This document shows, piece by piece, positions 24,278-32,299 of a stretch of DNA of 34,590 nucleotides. A program made the translations under genes and the position numbers. Source of the DNA: Gammaproteobacteria bacterium (GTDB lineage Bacteria; Pseudomonadota; Gammaproteobacteria; Steroidobacterales; Woeseiaceae); NCBI GenBank assembly GCA_029863305.1, contig JAOTVR010000033.1, forward strand, positions 1 to 34,590, in the 5' to 3' direction. Under the pieces are notes generated by a model. That model did not search any database. It was not told the origin of the DNA and worked only from the letters and a program-made list of their open reading frames with translations. Positions within the stretch are counted from its first letter, which is position 1. Every line of letters starts with the position of its first letter.

Positions 24278-24823
24278 ATGAGGGCAAGGCAGATACAGGG
24301 CTACACCCTGATCGAGATGCTGATCGTGATCGCCCTGCTTGCCCTGATTGCGGCAGTGGCCACGCCCGCGTTTGACGGCGATAATGATGTCGTTCTGGAC
24401 AGAGCCGCTGCGGACGTTGCAGCCGCGATGCGATTCGCGCACGCCGAGGCGATTCGCACTGGCGAACCCTACGGTGTCAATGCCAACCAGTTCGGCCAGT
24501 CGGTCAAGGTCTACCGTCTCGATGATTCGGTGATCCCGGCCGTCATTCACTATGATGTGCGCAATCCACTGACCAAACAGATCTACGACCTGCGCTTCGG
24601 CGGCGGTGGTGCGGAAGTCGGCATCACGTCGGTCTATTTCAAATTTGACGGTTTCTTTTTCCCGCAGGACCTTATCGGTTTTTCCGGTGCCACCGGTGTG
24701 CCCAAGTACAATGACTCCGGCACGATCCGCATGCTCGAGACAGGCTATGTCCGTCTTGGCCTGGACGGCCTGACCCGAACAATTTCCGTCGCGCCGGTGA
24801 CCGGCCGGGTGACGATCCAATGA
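24278..24823 (+). CDS. Minor pseudopilin, GspH-like
   Basis: A 181-residue minor pseudopilin. The prepilin leader MRARQIQG is cut before YTLIEMLIVIALLALIAAV, with Glu+5 present. A GspH/FimT-like body follows: AAADVAAAMRFAHAEAIRTG is the conserved helix of this family (helix then beta sandwich), and the C-terminus SVAPVTGRVTIQ matches the usual ending (transition to a TGR strand). ATG 24278 is chosen because GGAGA lies eight bases upstream; an in-frame start at 24233 would lie inside the hairpin. The stop overlaps the next start (ATGA). In T2SS, GspH-I-J-K form the initiation/tip complex, and the order here is the same. Confidence 0.9.
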   Translation: MRARQIQGYTLIEMLIVIALLALIAAVATPAFDGDNDVVLDRAAADVAAAMRFAHAEAIRTGEPYGVNANQFGQSVKVYRLDDSVIPAVIHYDVRNPLTKQIYDLRFGGGGAEVGITSVYFKFDGFFFPQDLIGFSGATGVPKYNDSGTIRMLETGYVRLGLDGLTRTISVAPVTGRVTIQ

Positions 24824-25293
24824 CGACTCCGGCCTCGCCAGACTGTCAGGCGGGTCTGACCTACATCGAGGTCATGGTTGCGGCCGCTCTGATCGCGATC
24901 GCGCTGTTACCGGCCATGGACGCACTTTACACCGGCATACGTGGCAGCGAAGTCTATGCGTCGACCTCGGCGGAGCATTACGGCGCGCTGGCGAAGATCG
25001 AAGAGGTGCTGGCGGAGCCACAGTCATTATTGATCACTGCCGCCGCCACGGCTGGCGACGAGAAAACACCGAGTGGCTTCTACTCGGACAGCGCGGGCAC
25101 CCCGATCCGCCGGCTCGTCTTTATCGCGCGCTACGACGCGGACAATGCCGACGGCGATGGCGACGTCTTCACCGTGCCCGACCCGAACATCGATGGCGAC
25201 AACGACCCGTACACGGGCTTTACCGGACTGCTTTGGGTGCGCGTCGCGGTCGAAGGCTCGCTGACGTCGCTCGAAAGCCTGGCTGCACCGTGA
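24820..25293 (+). CDS. Minor pseudopilin, GspI-like
   Basis: A 157-residue minor pseudopilin. The leader MTTPASPDCQAG is cut before LTYIEVMVAAALIAIALLP, so residue +1 is Leu (unusual) but Glu+5 is kept. The body is short. The region DADNADGDGDVFTVPDPNID carries a cluster of Asp/Gly residues that looks like a metal-binding loop and is repeated in style in the next gene. The C-terminus LLWVRVAVEGSL resembles the terminal strand of GspI. It starts within the gspH-like stop and ends nine bases before the gspJ-like start. Assignment to GspI is by order and size; sequence support beyond the N-terminus is modest. Confidence 0.82.
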   Translation: MTTPASPDCQAGLTYIEVMVAAALIAIALLPAMDALYTGIRGSEVYASTSAEHYGALAKIEEVLAEPQSLLITAAATAGDEKTPSGFYSDSAGTPIRRLVFIARYDADNADGDGDVFTVPDPNIDGDNDPYTGFTGLLWVRVAVEGSLTSLESLAAP

Positions 25294-25302
25294 GTAGTTG
25301 AC

Positions 25303-26259
25303 GTGCTGGCGCACCCAAAAGCGCAAGTCGGTTTCACACTGGTCGAGCTGCTGGTCTCGCTGGCTATCGCCGCGCTGCTGCTGACTGCCATGACCGGCCT
25401 CGTCAACGCCGTATACGAGTCGCGGGACGACACCCGCGTGCAGAACGACGCCACGGGCGACGCGCGGTTTGCGATGCAGCGCATGGTGACCGCGGTGCTC
25501 GGCACGGACCGGCTGATGCTGCCGCTCGCCGACAACCCGAATACCAACTGGCGCGAGCACTTGCGGGAGCAGACCGTGCCCGCGTCCGCGCCCGAGGGCG
25601 ACAGTACGCTCGCGACCGCGGTGCTTGCGGTAACGCTGGATCCGTCTCTCGACATCGACGCGGACGGCTTCGACGATGCCGACAACGATAAAGACGGGCG
25701 CGTGGACGAGGACCCGGCGGACGACGCAACGAATGACCTTGCCGCGGGTCTTGCCGGCATCGACGACGACGGTGACGGGCTCGTCGACGAAGGCTCGAGC
25801 ATCCCCGACGACGATGAGGACGGCAGTGACGATGAGGACGCTGTCAACGGATTGGACGACGATGGCGACGGGTCCACGGACGAAGACGCCCCCCACGATA
25901 TCGAGAGTGACGGTCAGCCCGGCATCGCGGGCTTCGACGATGACGGCGATGGAACGGTGGACGAGGGCCACCAGCACGATGACGACGAAGACGGTGTGCG
26001 CGATGAAGACTGGCTCGACCCGGTCGTCTTCTTCCTTAGCGGCTCGACGCTGATCGAGCGCAGGCCTAATCTGAACCCGGCCGACGGCACTGACTACACC
26101 GAATATGCCATTGCCGACAACGTCGCCCGCTTTCGGGTCGAGCGCATCCCTGACACCGGCAAACGCGCGGTGCTTGTCGACATCACGCTCGAGATTCAAG
26201 GATCCGATGGCCAGACCGCGAGCCTTAACACCCGCATACGCGCCGGGGGTGGCAGGTGA
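25303..26259 (+). CDS. Minor pseudopilin, GspJ-like, with Asp-rich calcium-loop-like insertion
   Basis: A 318-residue protein, longer than usual GspJ (about 200). It starts with GTG 25303. The leader MLAHPKAQVG is cut before FTLVELLVSLAIAALLLTAM, with Glu+5. After the helix and a GspJ-like segment (QNDATGDARFAMQRMVTAVL) comes an insertion at about residues 117-236 made of repeated Asp/Gly loops, for example IDADGFDDADNDKDGRVDE, IDDDGDGLVDEG, LDDDGDGSTDED and FDDDGDGTVDEG. The DxDxDGxxD(E) pattern is that of EF-hand-like, dockerin or thrombospondin type 3 calcium loops. The C-terminal pilin fold resumes with VVFFLSGSTLIERRPN and ends VLVDITLEIQGSDG. Calcium binding is inferred from pattern. 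The 4-bp overlap with the next gene indicates coupling. Confidence 0.88.
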   Translation: MLAHPKAQVGFTLVELLVSLAIAALLLTAMTGLVNAVYESRDDTRVQNDATGDARFAMQRMVTAVLGTDRLMLPLADNPNTNWREHLREQTVPASAPEGDSTLATAVLAVTLDPSLDIDADGFDDADNDKDGRVDEDPADDATNDLAAGLAGIDDDGDGLVDEGSSIPDDDEDGSDDEDAVNGLDDDGDGSTDEDAPHDIESDGQPGIAGFDDDGDGTVDEGHQHDDDEDGVRDEDWLDPVVFFLSGSTLIERRPNLNPADGTDYTEYAIADNVARFRVERIPDTGKRAVLVDITLEIQGSDGQTASLNTRIRAGGGR

Positions 26260-29200
26260 AGCTCCCGGGAGCGCAGCGCGGCTTCATACTGATGTCGGTT
26301 GTCGTCGCGATCACTCTGCTCGCCGCGATCGCCTTCATGCTCGGCTACCAGGGCGCGAGTCAGACCGGCATCGCCTCGGGCGAACTCGAGCGCGATCGCC
26401 TGCGCTACATCGCCGAGGCCGGCATGGCGCACGCGAAACTGCAGCTGGCAAAGAACACTTCCTGCAGCGGTTACACCGACATACCCAGGACGGACTTCGG
26501 TGGGGACAGTTACAGCGTGGAGTTTCCTGACAAATCGAGTTCGCCGGTCAGGATCAGGGCGATCGGCGAATTACAGGGCGGTGGAAAATTCAAACTTGAA
26601 AGCGACTCCGTACGTGCCTATCAGGCGCCGCTCGCGGTCAACCTGCAGCTCAGCAAGACCGGCGGCAAGGACGCGATCCTCGACGATTTTTACCCCATCA
26701 GAAACTACGGCGGTGCCAACTACCTGCAGGTGAATTCCGCAAGCTGGCAGCAACGGCCGGTTCTGCAATTCGATCTGAGCGAAGTGCCCGCAGGCGCGAA
26801 GATCCTCTCCGCCCGTCTCGAGCTGATGCAGCAGAGCGTCAACAATGGCGGTGCCGTGGCTGTACACCGCATGACGCGCGACTGGGTGGAAGGCACGAAG
26901 AATGGCGGCGGCATCGCCGACGGCGCGACCTGGCAGACCCACGACGGGTCCGGCGCCTGGCTGCAGCAGGGCGGTGAATTCGATGCCACCGTGTACGGAG
27001 TCACGCAGGTATCCGGCGCCAAGAGCGGCAACTGGGTCGCATGGGATATCCGTGATCTCGTGCAGGAATGGGTGTCAGGCACCGCGCCGAATTTCGGCCT
27101 CATGCTGGCCGGCGACGGGACCGTAACGGGTGCCAAGTATGCATCGAAAGACACGAGCGGCGCCGAACAGGCGCCAAAGCTGACGATCGCCTATGCCTGT
27201 GAGTGCGGCAAGACCTGCACAGCGGCGCCTCCCGTCGGCAAGATCGTGCTGCTGGTGGTGGTCGACCCGGCTAACCTCACGGCCCAGGAGGCCGACAAAC
27301 AGGCGCTGATAGAGTCCTGGGGCCACACCGTGAACCTGATCGACGAGAGTGCGAGCCAGGGAGAGTTCGACGCGGCCGTCGCAATTGCCGACGTTGCATA
27401 TGTCAACGAGGACATATCGTCCGGCACGCTCGGAACCAGGCTACGCGAGGCGACGATCGGCGTCGTGATCGAGGACCAGGAAAGCATGGTCGTGTTCGGG
27501 TTTGGCTCAGCCTATGCAATCCGAGAGGATACCGATCTGGAGATACTCGATAACAGCCATTACATCACAGCGACGCTGGCAATCGGTGTCTTATCAATAA
27601 CGAACAGCGTGCAGCCACTCGTCTCCATTTCAGGTTATCCACCAGCAGATTCGGCGACGCTGGGCCAGGCGCCTGGCGCCCCGGTGCATGAGCAATTAAC
27701 AACGATTGACACGGGTGGGACTGTGGATGGGGGTGGCACGGCCGCGGGCAGGCGCGTGAAATTACCCTGGGGGGGCAACGACTTCGACATCAACTCCCTC
27801 ACCGACGACGGCCGCACGATCATGCGCCGCGCCATCGAGTGGGGCGCTGGGGAGTCCCCTGTCGTCGCGAACGACGGCTGGGCTGTCGGCGACACTGGCA
27901 GCATTTACTACACCGCTGATGCCGGCGCGACCTGGACACCACAGACATCAGGAACAGCGCAGTCGCTCTACAGCGTCTATTTCCCCACCAAACTTATCGG
28001 CTATGCGGCGGGCACGGGCGAAATACTGCTGAAGACAACCGACGGCGGTAACGCCTGGAACACGTTGTCGACAGGAACCCAGAGCCTTTGGGCCCTTGAT
28101 TTCCTCGACGCGGACACCGGCTACACGGTCGGTCTCGGCGCGACAGTCAAGATGACGACCGACGGCGGCTCGAACTGGGCGAACCAGGACCCCGTAACCA
28201 CCCAGAACCTGCGTCACATCGACTTTGTCGATGCCTCGACCGGATACCTTGCCGGGCTCGGCGGTGTCGTTAGAAAAACGAGCAACGGCGGCGCAAGCTG
28301 GTCGGTGCAAAACTCCGGCGTGACAACAGCCCTGTACAGCATCGACTTTGCGAATGCGTCGACAGGCTGGGCGGTCGGTGACGTCGGCGTCATCGTCAAG
28401 ACCACCGACGGTGGCGCAAGCTGGAATCCCCAGGCTTCCGGTACTTCAAATAAATTGCAGAGCGTCGCCGCCATCGATTCGAGCACAGCGATTGCCGTCG
28501 GGCGTGTCGGCCTGATTCTCAAGACCACCGATGGCGGCAGCAATTGGGTTACCCAGGCTTCGGGTACCAGCGGAGACCTTTGGTACGCGCACTTTGTCGA
28601 TGCGACGACGGGCTACGTCACGGGTCAAAACGGCGAAATACTCAAAACGACGGACGGTGGGGCGACGTGGACCAGCACGGACCTCGGCACAAGTGTGACC
28701 ATGCGTGCAATTTTCTTCGCCAAAAACGGTGCAGCAGGTCCGGCAACGGGCCCGATAGCTCACTGGAAGCTCGACGACGGGACCGGGCTGACGGCTATTG
28801 ATTCCGAGGGCGGCCATGACGGCTCACTCGTGGGTGGAACGTGGACGACCGGAACGCTGGGCGGGGCGTTGGATTTTAACGGCAGTACCGACTATGTGTT
28901 GGTCGCCGATGACCCGGCCCTGGACATTACCGAAGCGATTACGTTGGTGGCGTGGGTCAAGCCGAACAAGGCCGCGACCCAGTATTTCTTCAAGAAGGCG
29001 ATTTCCGGCGGCACCGACGGGTACGAGCTTGCGCTTTCCACTTCGGGAAAGGTCGTATTCCGGCTTAATCAGAATAGCCAGGGCAACACGTACCGCATTG
29101 ACTCCACGACATCGTACCCGTCCGACGGGTCGACCTGGATGCACGTCGCCGCGACTTATGACGGTGCGGTTCAACGACTCTACATCAATGGCGGCGAGGA

Positions 29201-29897
29201 AGTCAGCAATCCGGCATCGATCACGATCGGCACCAACGACACGGCGCTAAGCATCGGCGCGCAGGCCGATGGCATTCGCATGTACGACGGCACGATCGAC
29301 GAAGTGCGGATCTATAATCGCGCACTTTCCGCTGCGGAGATTTCTGCTTTGTTCACCGCCGGTGGCGGCGGTGGTGGTGGTGGTGGTGGTGGCGGTTCCT
29401 GCGATGGGACCTATCTCGATCAGTTCGAGGTCTACCAGTTCGACAACAGCGACGGTACGCTCGACTGGTCCGCGAGCCCATGGGAGGAAATCGGCGAGAG
29501 CGACGGTCCGACAGCCGGCGACATTCGCATCTGGTCCGACCTGGATTCCGTCAGAATCCGGACCCGCGACAACGACAATGGCGGCGAGGGTATCGAGCGC
29601 GAGGCCGACCTGTCGGGCGCCGCGACCGCCACGCTGAGCTACGACTACCGCCGCCACCAGCTCGACACCTCGGGCGACTACACGACCGTGGAGGTATCGG
29701 CCAACGGCACCGCCGGGCCATGGACCGAACTCGCGCGCTATGCGGGCCCGAACAACGACAGCGCCTATATCACGGTCAGCCACGACATCGGCGCCTTTAT
29801 CGCCAGCAATACCCGCATCCGTTTTAAAACCTCCTCGTCGATGGGCGGCCTCGACAACGTCTGGTTCGACAACGTCGAAATCACTTGCACACCGTGA
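26256..29897 (+). CDS. Giant GspK-position pseudopilin with DNRLRE-like, YCF48-like propeller and LamG-like domains
   Basis: A 1213-residue multi-domain protein in the GspK slot; GspK is normally about 300 residues. The N-terminus QRG-FILMSVVVAITLLAAIAF is a prepilin-type segment without Glu+5, as in GspK, followed by a PilX/GspK-like helix (RLRYIAEAGMAHAKLQLAKN). Residues about 125-312 resemble a DNRLRE-type stalk/adhesin domain (VLQFDLSEVPAGAKILSARL, WVAWDIRDLVQEWVSG). Residues about 325-530 form an alpha/beta domain I do not recognise (KIVLLVVVDPANLTAQEADK). Residues about 540-825 carry seven YCF48/BNR-like repeats (pattern GxAVGxxGxIxKTTDGGxxW), enough for a seven-bladed propeller. A LamG/concanavalin-like domain at about 833-1032 (IAHWKLDDGTG to IYNRALSAAEI) precedes twelve glycines and a C-terminal beta domain. 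It overlaps gspJ by 4 bp. Probably a tip adhesin or substrate receptor; MSHA MshP plus MshQ is the nearest analogy. Confidence 0.88.
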   Translation: MKLPGAQRGFILMSVVVAITLLAAIAFMLGYQGASQTGIASGELERDRLRYIAEAGMAHAKLQLAKNTSCSGYTDIPRTDFGGDSYSVEFPDKSSSPVRIRAIGELQGGGKFKLESDSVRAYQAPLAVNLQLSKTGGKDAILDDFYPIRNYGGANYLQVNSASWQQRPVLQFDLSEVPAGAKILSARLELMQQSVNNGGAVAVHRMTRDWVEGTKNGGGIADGATWQTHDGSGAWLQQGGEFDATVYGVTQVSGAKSGNWVAWDIRDLVQEWVSGTAPNFGLMLAGDGTVTGAKYASKDTSGAEQAPKLTIAYACECGKTCTAAPPVGKIVLLVVVDPANLTAQEADKQALIESWGHTVNLIDESASQGEFDAAVAIADVAYVNEDISSGTLGTRLREATIGVVIEDQESMVVFGFGSAYAIREDTDLEILDNSHYITATLAIGVLSITNSVQPLVSISGYPPADSATLGQAPGAPVHEQLTTIDTGGTVDGGGTAAGRRVKLPWGGNDFDINSLTDDGRTIMRRAIEWGAGESPVVANDGWAVGDTGSIYYTADAGATWTPQTSGTAQSLYSVYFPTKLIGYAAGTGEILLKTTDGGNAWNTLSTGTQSLWALDFLDADTGYTVGLGATVKMTTDGGSNWANQDPVTTQNLRHIDFVDASTGYLAGLGGVVRKTSNGGASWSVQNSGVTTALYSIDFANASTGWAVGDVGVIVKTTDGGASWNPQASGTSNKLQSVAAIDSSTAIAVGRVGLILKTTDGGSNWVTQASGTSGDLWYAHFVDATTGYVTGQNGEILKTTDGGATWTSTDLGTSVTMRAIFFAKNGAAGPATGPIAHWKLDDGTGLTAIDSEGGHDGSLVGGTWTTGTLGGALDFNGSTDYVLVADDPALDITEAITLVAWVKPNKAATQYFFKKAISGGTDGYELALSTSGKVVFRLNQNSQGNTYRIDSTTSYPSDGSTWMHVAATYDGAVQRLYINGGEEVSNPASITIGTNDTALSIGAQADGIRMYDGTIDEVRIYNRALSAAEISALFTAGGGGGGGGGGGGSCDGTYLDQFEVYQFDNSDGTLDWSASPWEEIGESDGPTAGDIRIWSDLDSVRIRTRDNDNGGEGIEREADLSGAATATLSYDYRRHQLDTSGDYTTVEVSANGTAGPWTELARYAGPNNDSAYITVSHDIGAFIASNTRIRFKTSSSMGGLDNVWFDNVEITCTP
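29361..29396 (+). repeat. GGY trinucleotide tract coding for twelve glycines
   Basis: Twelve consecutive glycine codons, seven of them GGT in a row. They link the LamG-like domain to the C-terminal beta domain of the giant pseudopilin. Such tracts can change length by whole codons without a frameshift. Confidence 0.9.
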
Positions 29898-30005
29898 CCT
29901 CCAGGGTGAGAGGCAATGCCCGGTTTTTCGCCCAGATATTAAAGATTTAGCCGATTCCGCCGCTATTTCTAGAGATAGCTATCAGTATTTGCCTGAGACA
30001 GAATA

Positions 30006-31163
30006 TTGGCGATTTCGACGTATTTGGCCAACGTGTGGTCTGCAACTGAGTTTGGCGATCCGGAGCTCTCCGGCTACGCCGAAAAACAGTTGTGCCGGGA
30101 CACCCGATTCGGCATACAGGCCATGGCCGGCCTGTCGCTGCTCATGCAGATCTGCGTTGCCGTTCTGATCCTGACGCGCGGACTGGACAACATCTACCTC
30201 TCCACCAACCTCCTCTTTGGGCTGCTCTCGCTGCACGTGCTGATTTCCGCTGCGTTCCTCAAGGATGTTCGTACACTGCACGTCCTCGGCATGGCGTTCC
30301 TGGTCATCGGCGCATTGTGTCTCACCATTCTCGCGCACCGTTCCGGCGAGCTCCACGTCGGCATGATGGCGACAGCCGTGATGCTATTCGTCGCAATTCC
30401 ACTCGTGCCCTGGGCGTTGCGCGAAGCGATTGTCGTCGTCGGGCTGGCCTATGCGCTACTCACAATTTCGCTTGTCGTCGTGCCCGGCCGCTTCACCCCC
30501 GAATCGCTCTGGGTGTTTCAGTTGCTCATAGCCGGTGCGGCTGTGATCGCATTCTTCGTGACAGCACGAAATACATCCATTCGTCGGCAGGACCTGCGCG
30601 CACGCTTCGAGCTCGAGAGCGCGCACAACGACATGGAGATCTTGTCCATGCAGGACCATCTGACCGGCGCGTGGAACCGTCGTTACCTGTCCGAGAAGTT
30701 TCCTGAATTCGCCAAATTCTGTCTCGACCAGAAAAAGGTCATGCACGTTGCCATTCTCGATATCGATGACTTCAAGGGCATCAACGACGAGTTCGGGCAT
30801 CACTTTGGTGACAAGATCCTGATGAATGTCGCCGACATATTCGTGCGGCTTCTCGGCAATCGGGGCCGCTTGATTCGCCTTGGCGGCGATGAGTTCCAGA
30901 TCATCTATTGCGGCGACGGTCTCGACGGTCTGATTGAAACAGCCATTGCTGATCTGCAACGGGCTTTTGCCGAAGCCGGCCTTGCCAGCAAGCGTATTGT
31001 CAGCCTGAGCGCCGGTATCGTGAGTTCCGAGCCAGGGCAGTTCCCGGATATCGAGGCACTGTACAAAGCCGCCGACCAGGCACTCTACCAGGAGAAGCAC
31101 AAACGTCCGGCCAAACTCGACCAGACGAACCCGCTGGCTCGCACAGGAACCTGGAAACTATGA
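30006..31163 (+). CDS. Membrane-bound GGDEF diguanylate cyclase
   Basis: A 385-residue inner-membrane protein. The N-terminal half contains about six hydrophobic segments (for example LSLLMQICVAVLIL, NLLFGLLSLHVLISAAF, VLGMAFLVIGALCLTIL and LWVFQLLIAGAAVIAFFV), like a 7TM/MASE-type sensor. A short helix (ELESAHNDMEILSMQDHLTG) leads into the GGDEF domain. That domain has ILDIDDFKGINDEFGHHFGD for metal and GTP binding, LIRLGGDEFQI as an intact active site, and LYKAADQALYQEK. No RxxD inhibitory site is seen five residues before GGDEF (GNRG there), so product inhibition may be lacking. The start is TTG 30006 with no strong ribosome site, 108 bp after the giant pseudopilin. Its stop overlaps the PilM-like start (ATGA), tying it to the machine operon. 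Confidence 0.9.
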   Translation: MAISTYLANVWSATEFGDPELSGYAEKQLCRDTRFGIQAMAGLSLLMQICVAVLILTRGLDNIYLSTNLLFGLLSLHVLISAAFLKDVRTLHVLGMAFLVIGALCLTILAHRSGELHVGMMATAVMLFVAIPLVPWALREAIVVVGLAYALLTISLVVVPGRFTPESLWVFQLLIAGAAVIAFFVTARNTSIRRQDLRARFELESAHNDMEILSMQDHLTGAWNRRYLSEKFPEFAKFCLDQKKVMHVAILDIDDFKGINDEFGHHFGDKILMNVADIFVRLLGNRGRLIRLGGDEFQIIYCGDGLDGLIETAIADLQRAFAEAGLASKRIVSLSAGIVSSEPGQFPDIEALYKAADQALYQEKHKRPAKLDQTNPLARTGTWKL

Positions 31164-32299
31164 GCGTGGTTGCCAAAGCCGTTTCTCTGCTGAGACGGAA
31201 GGGATCGGGCAAGGCAATCGGACCGATCGGCATCGACTTCGGGCTCGAGGCGGTGCACTTCGTGCAGCTCGCGACGGCCGCGGGACAGGCGCCGGTCGTT
31301 CACGCGCGCGCTTCATTGCCATTCGGTTGTCCGCGACGCGAAGTGCTGGCGAATCCACATCAGTTTCGCAGCCTGATCAAGCGAGCAATTACTGCTGACA
31401 AGTTTTATGGACGCAAAGCCGTCATTGCCATACCCGCCGGCATGTTCCGCACAATCTCGATCAACTATCAGGCGGTCGGTGGCAAAGACGCCGAAGCGGC
31501 GGCCGTGCTGCGCGTCATGAAGGATCGTCTGGATGGTGACCTGGCCGACTATGTGCTCGACTACCTTCCCGTCAAAAGCCGCTCGAAGAACGACGAGCGA
31601 CTTGCATTGGTCGCTGTCAGTGAGCGCGGGCCCATCGTCCAGTTCCTCGAGTTCGCACGCAAAGCGCGTCTCGTCGTTGAGGCCCTCGAGATAGGTCCGG
31701 TCGCGATCAGCCGACTCGTCGGTGCACTGGCACAGGAAAGCGGCTCGGAAAACGTCCTGGTCATCAACTCCGGGCGACGCGCGAGTTACCTGACGGTCAT
31801 CTCGGGAAATGACCTGCTGTTCGATCAGGAAGTCGCCTTTGGCGAATACAGTCTGATTCAGCAAGCCGCAGAAACACTGGACATGCCTGAAGACATGGCG
31901 CGAGACCTGATTTTGCGGAGTGGCGTTCAGTCGGGTGCTAACGCCGACTCCGTCGCGAACGCTATCGACGAAGCCGGACTCGTCAGCACGATCTCGGAGA
32001 TACTGAAACCGCAGTTTCTGAAGCTCGTTGAGGAAATCAAGCGCGTTTGTCTGTATGCCGCATCGGAAACACGCGGGGGTGCGGTTGCGCGGGTCTACCT
32101 TCTTGGCAGCATCGCGCGCTGGCCGGGATCCGATGCCCTGCTCAGCTCGCTGACGGGCGTCGGGGTTGAAAAGATCCCCGATCCGCTGGCGTTGTTCCCT
32201 TCAAAGGATGAGGGCGGCAAACCGGGCAGAGGCGCATCGGCACCGGAAATCGTCGTTGCAACCGGCGCGGCATTACGAGGTCTGCGAGACGATGGCTGA
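31160..32299 (+). CDS. PilM/MshI-like actin-fold cytoplasmic component
   Basis: A 379-residue protein of the PilM/MshI/GspL-cytoplasmic type. It probably forms an actin-like ring in the cytoplasm that binds the N-terminus of the PilN-like protein and links the ATPase to the periplasmic alignment complex. Visible features are the N-terminal PIGIDFGLEAVHFVQL (phosphate-1-like strand-turn-strand of the actin fold), then AVIAIPAGMFRTISINY, VLVINSGRRASYLTVI and VYLLGSIARWPGSDALL near the C-terminus. The glycine-rich nucleotide loops are weaker than in classical PilM. No membrane segment is seen, so GspL-like bitopic topology is excluded. The ATG overlaps the GGDEF stop, and the next gene overlaps this stop by 8 bp. 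Confidence 0.87.
   Translation: MSVVAKAVSLLRRKGSGKAIGPIGIDFGLEAVHFVQLATAAGQAPVVHARASLPFGCPRREVLANPHQFRSLIKRAITADKFYGRKAVIAIPAGMFRTISINYQAVGGKDAEAAAVLRVMKDRLDGDLADYVLDYLPVKSRSKNDERLALVAVSERGPIVQFLEFARKARLVVEALEIGPVAISRLVGALAQESGSENVLVINSGRRASYLTVISGNDLLFDQEVAFGEYSLIQQAAETLDMPEDMARDLILRSGVQSGANADSVANAIDEAGLVSTISEILKPQFLKLVEEIKRVCLYAASETRGGAVARVYLLGSIARWPGSDALLSSLTGVGVEKIPDPLALFPSKDEGGKPGRGASAPEIVVATGAALRGLRDDG

Noticed and set aside
25027..26199. 390-codon antisense frame over the GspI- and GspJ-like genes
   Set aside because: It arises from the repetitive GAC/GAT codons of the Asp-rich insertion read backwards, giving Val-rich low-complexity sequence.
27880..28680. DNA-level tandem repeat or CRISPR-like array
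   Set aside because: The periodicity is in the protein (YCF48-like repeats). The nucleotide copies are too diverged and the spacing fits protein units.
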